Assembly: GCA_947460915.1 (NCBI GenBank) | Contig: CANHKJ010000153.1 | Location: 1 to 7,234 of the forward strand | Direction of reading: 5' to 3' | From: Verrucomicrobiia bacterium | Lineage (GTDB): Bacteria; Verrucomicrobiota; Verrucomicrobiia; Verrucomicrobiales; Akkermansiaceae | DNA length: 7,234 bases | Part shown: positions 6,404-7,234 of the stretch, in pieces | Layout of the letters: the number at the start of each line of letters is the position of its first letter | Numbering within the stretch: position 1 is the first letter of the stretch | Program-made: the position numbers and the translations under genes | Notes under the pieces: model-generated | The model's input: only the letters and a program-made list of their open reading frames with translations | Told to the model about the DNA's origin: nothing | Databases searched by the model: none

Positions 6404-7233
6404 GGCTTGATGATGTTGAGACTGCCGGGATGAAGCTTCTGATAGTTTTGCATCATATTTTGCTCCATCTGGTAGAAAATGCTTGGCGTCTGTCGTGTTG
6501 CATCAGTACCGATGTCCATAATCGGCCTGCCACTGCGCATCTGATCGAGAATCCACTTTCGATTATACTGCATCATCGAACTTGTGACCTGATCGGCAGT
6601 GCCTGTGAATGTTGGCATGTCGTTCAAAATCTTAGCACCGGGAATCCCTCTGGCTGCTTCCATCACTCGGATCATCGTTTCTCCGACTATTACAGGACCT
6701 CGGCCTGCCGTATTTGCGGCCCCCGCCCCCACCGCCTCATCGGCCCAATTCAGAGCGCGGGATGTTGAGGAAAAGGCTTTCCCTGCTGCAGCCAAGGCGC
6801 CGAGGGCTTTGAAGGCTGCGGTCTCGGGCTGCGCCATGAACGTCGCGCCTGCTGCCGTTTTATCAATGATGTCTAAGCTAAACGCACCATTCGAGCGTTG
6901 TTGCATGATGTGATTGGCTTGGCTGCCTAGACTTTCAAAGCCTGGCCCCATGCCTTCATAACTTTTTCCTAGTGCATGGAAGTAGCGCGAGTCCTTGCTC
7001 ACATCAATCTGCGCATGCTCGAGCTGCCGCATCTCTTCCTGGAGCATCTCATGGAATGCCTTTTTCCCCATGGACATGATGTCGCTAAGGCTCGCGCTAG
7101 GGTCCGTGGCCAAGGCTGTTTGCATAGCCATCTGATGCACCATCAAGTCTGCCACCGAGCCATCCGGATAGCCCGTAAAAGCTTGTGAAATCGCAAAGCT
7201 GCGCCCCGGAATGTCGGTGAGGCTACCGATTTG
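6400..7233 (-). CDS. C-terminal part of a large protein, probable polymorphic toxin (5' part outside window)
   Basis: The frame is open from the stop at 6400-6402 to the right edge, giving 277 residues; the GTG at 7155 is not a needed start because the reading continues upstream without a stop (…QIGSLTDIPGRSFAISQAF…). The last residues (about 179-277) have the layout of a polymorphic-toxin tip: GPVIVGETMIRVMEAA (179-194), a PGAK segment, then NRKWILDQMRSGRPIMDIGT (224-243) and RQTPSIFYQMEQNMMQNYQK (247-266). This 'W...qm..Gr.I.DIG.D..R...S.FY.mE' form is one I recall at the C-termini of Rhs/YD-repeat proteins of PVC bacteria and others. The preceding 150 or so residues are an unrecognised Ala/Gly/Met-rich linker, and no Rhs core signature is visible in this part. 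About 20 of the 277 residues are Met. The activity (nuclease or otherwise) is unknown. It is coupled to the immunity candidate by a 4-nt overlap. Confidence 0.78.
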   Translation of the reverse strand, partial: QIGSLTDIPGRSFAISQAFTGYPDGSVADLMVHQMAMQTALATDPSASLSDIMSMGKKAFHEMLQEEMRQLEHAQIDVSKDSRYFHALGKSYEGMGPGFESLGSQANHIMQQRSNGAFSLDIIDKTAAGATFMAQPETAAFKALGALAAAGKAFSSTSRALNWADEAVGAGAANTAGRGPVIVGETMIRVMEAARGIPGAKILNDMPTFTGTADQVTSSMMQYNRKWILDQMRSGRPIMDIGTDATRQTPSIFYQMEQNMMQNYQKLHPGSLNIIKP

Positions 7234-7234
7234 G

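Noticed and set aside
1..7234. CRISPR array, tRNA/rRNA genes, insertion sequence or integrase
   Set aside because: No regularly spaced repeats, no cloverleaf-like or rRNA-like sequence and no transposase or recombinase motifs were found in any frame by eye.

Overview
The window carries seven supportable protein genes, two of them in a candidate toxin-immunity pair, and one intergenic stretch of about 0.5 kb that looks like decayed or repetitive DNA. The organism is probably a Gram-negative bacterium of the Verrucomicrobiota or a related PVC lineage. This is inferred from three things. A glycine-zipper lipoprotein ends in an 'SPY...iDVrGl.sG...kDP..GkiFriP' tail that I associate with that group from memory. 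Genes start without recognisable Shine-Dalgarno sequences. Toxin, REP-like and LemA/DUF3137 modules sit together. No rRNA or other lineage marker is present, so the assignment is tentative.

Layout, left to right. Positions 2-1084 (+) are the 3' half of katG (catalase-peroxidase), cut by the window edge. It is followed by a strong hairpin at 1111-1151 in the convergent gap. On the minus strand lie a small glycine-zipper lipoprotein gene (1200-1634) and, upstream of it, fabH (1729-2718). A 116-bp divergent spacer containing two small hairpins separates fabH from a plus-strand sugar-1-phosphate nucleotidyltransferase gene with a left-handed beta-helix tail (2835-3800). This gene converges on a minus-strand pair, lemA (4916-5461) and a DUF3137 membrane protein gene (3925-4929), which overlap by 14 nt.

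Positions 5462-5998 contain no convincing gene. They hold an imperfect REP-like palindrome (5876-5901), an adjacent tandem pair of 20-bp units (5946-5985) and gene-like but unsupported ORFs. From 5999 to the right edge, on the minus strand, a large protein gene enters from outside the window (6400 to beyond 7233) and overlaps a 134-aa gene (5999-6403) by the tetranucleotide ATGA. The large protein's C-terminus looks like a polymorphic-toxin tip and the small gene looks like its immunity gene.

Most of the window is housekeeping: peroxide defence, fatty-acid initiation, envelope lipoprotein, nucleotide-sugar synthesis and a LemA-type membrane module. The accessory and most interesting part is the right end, from about 5500 to 7234.
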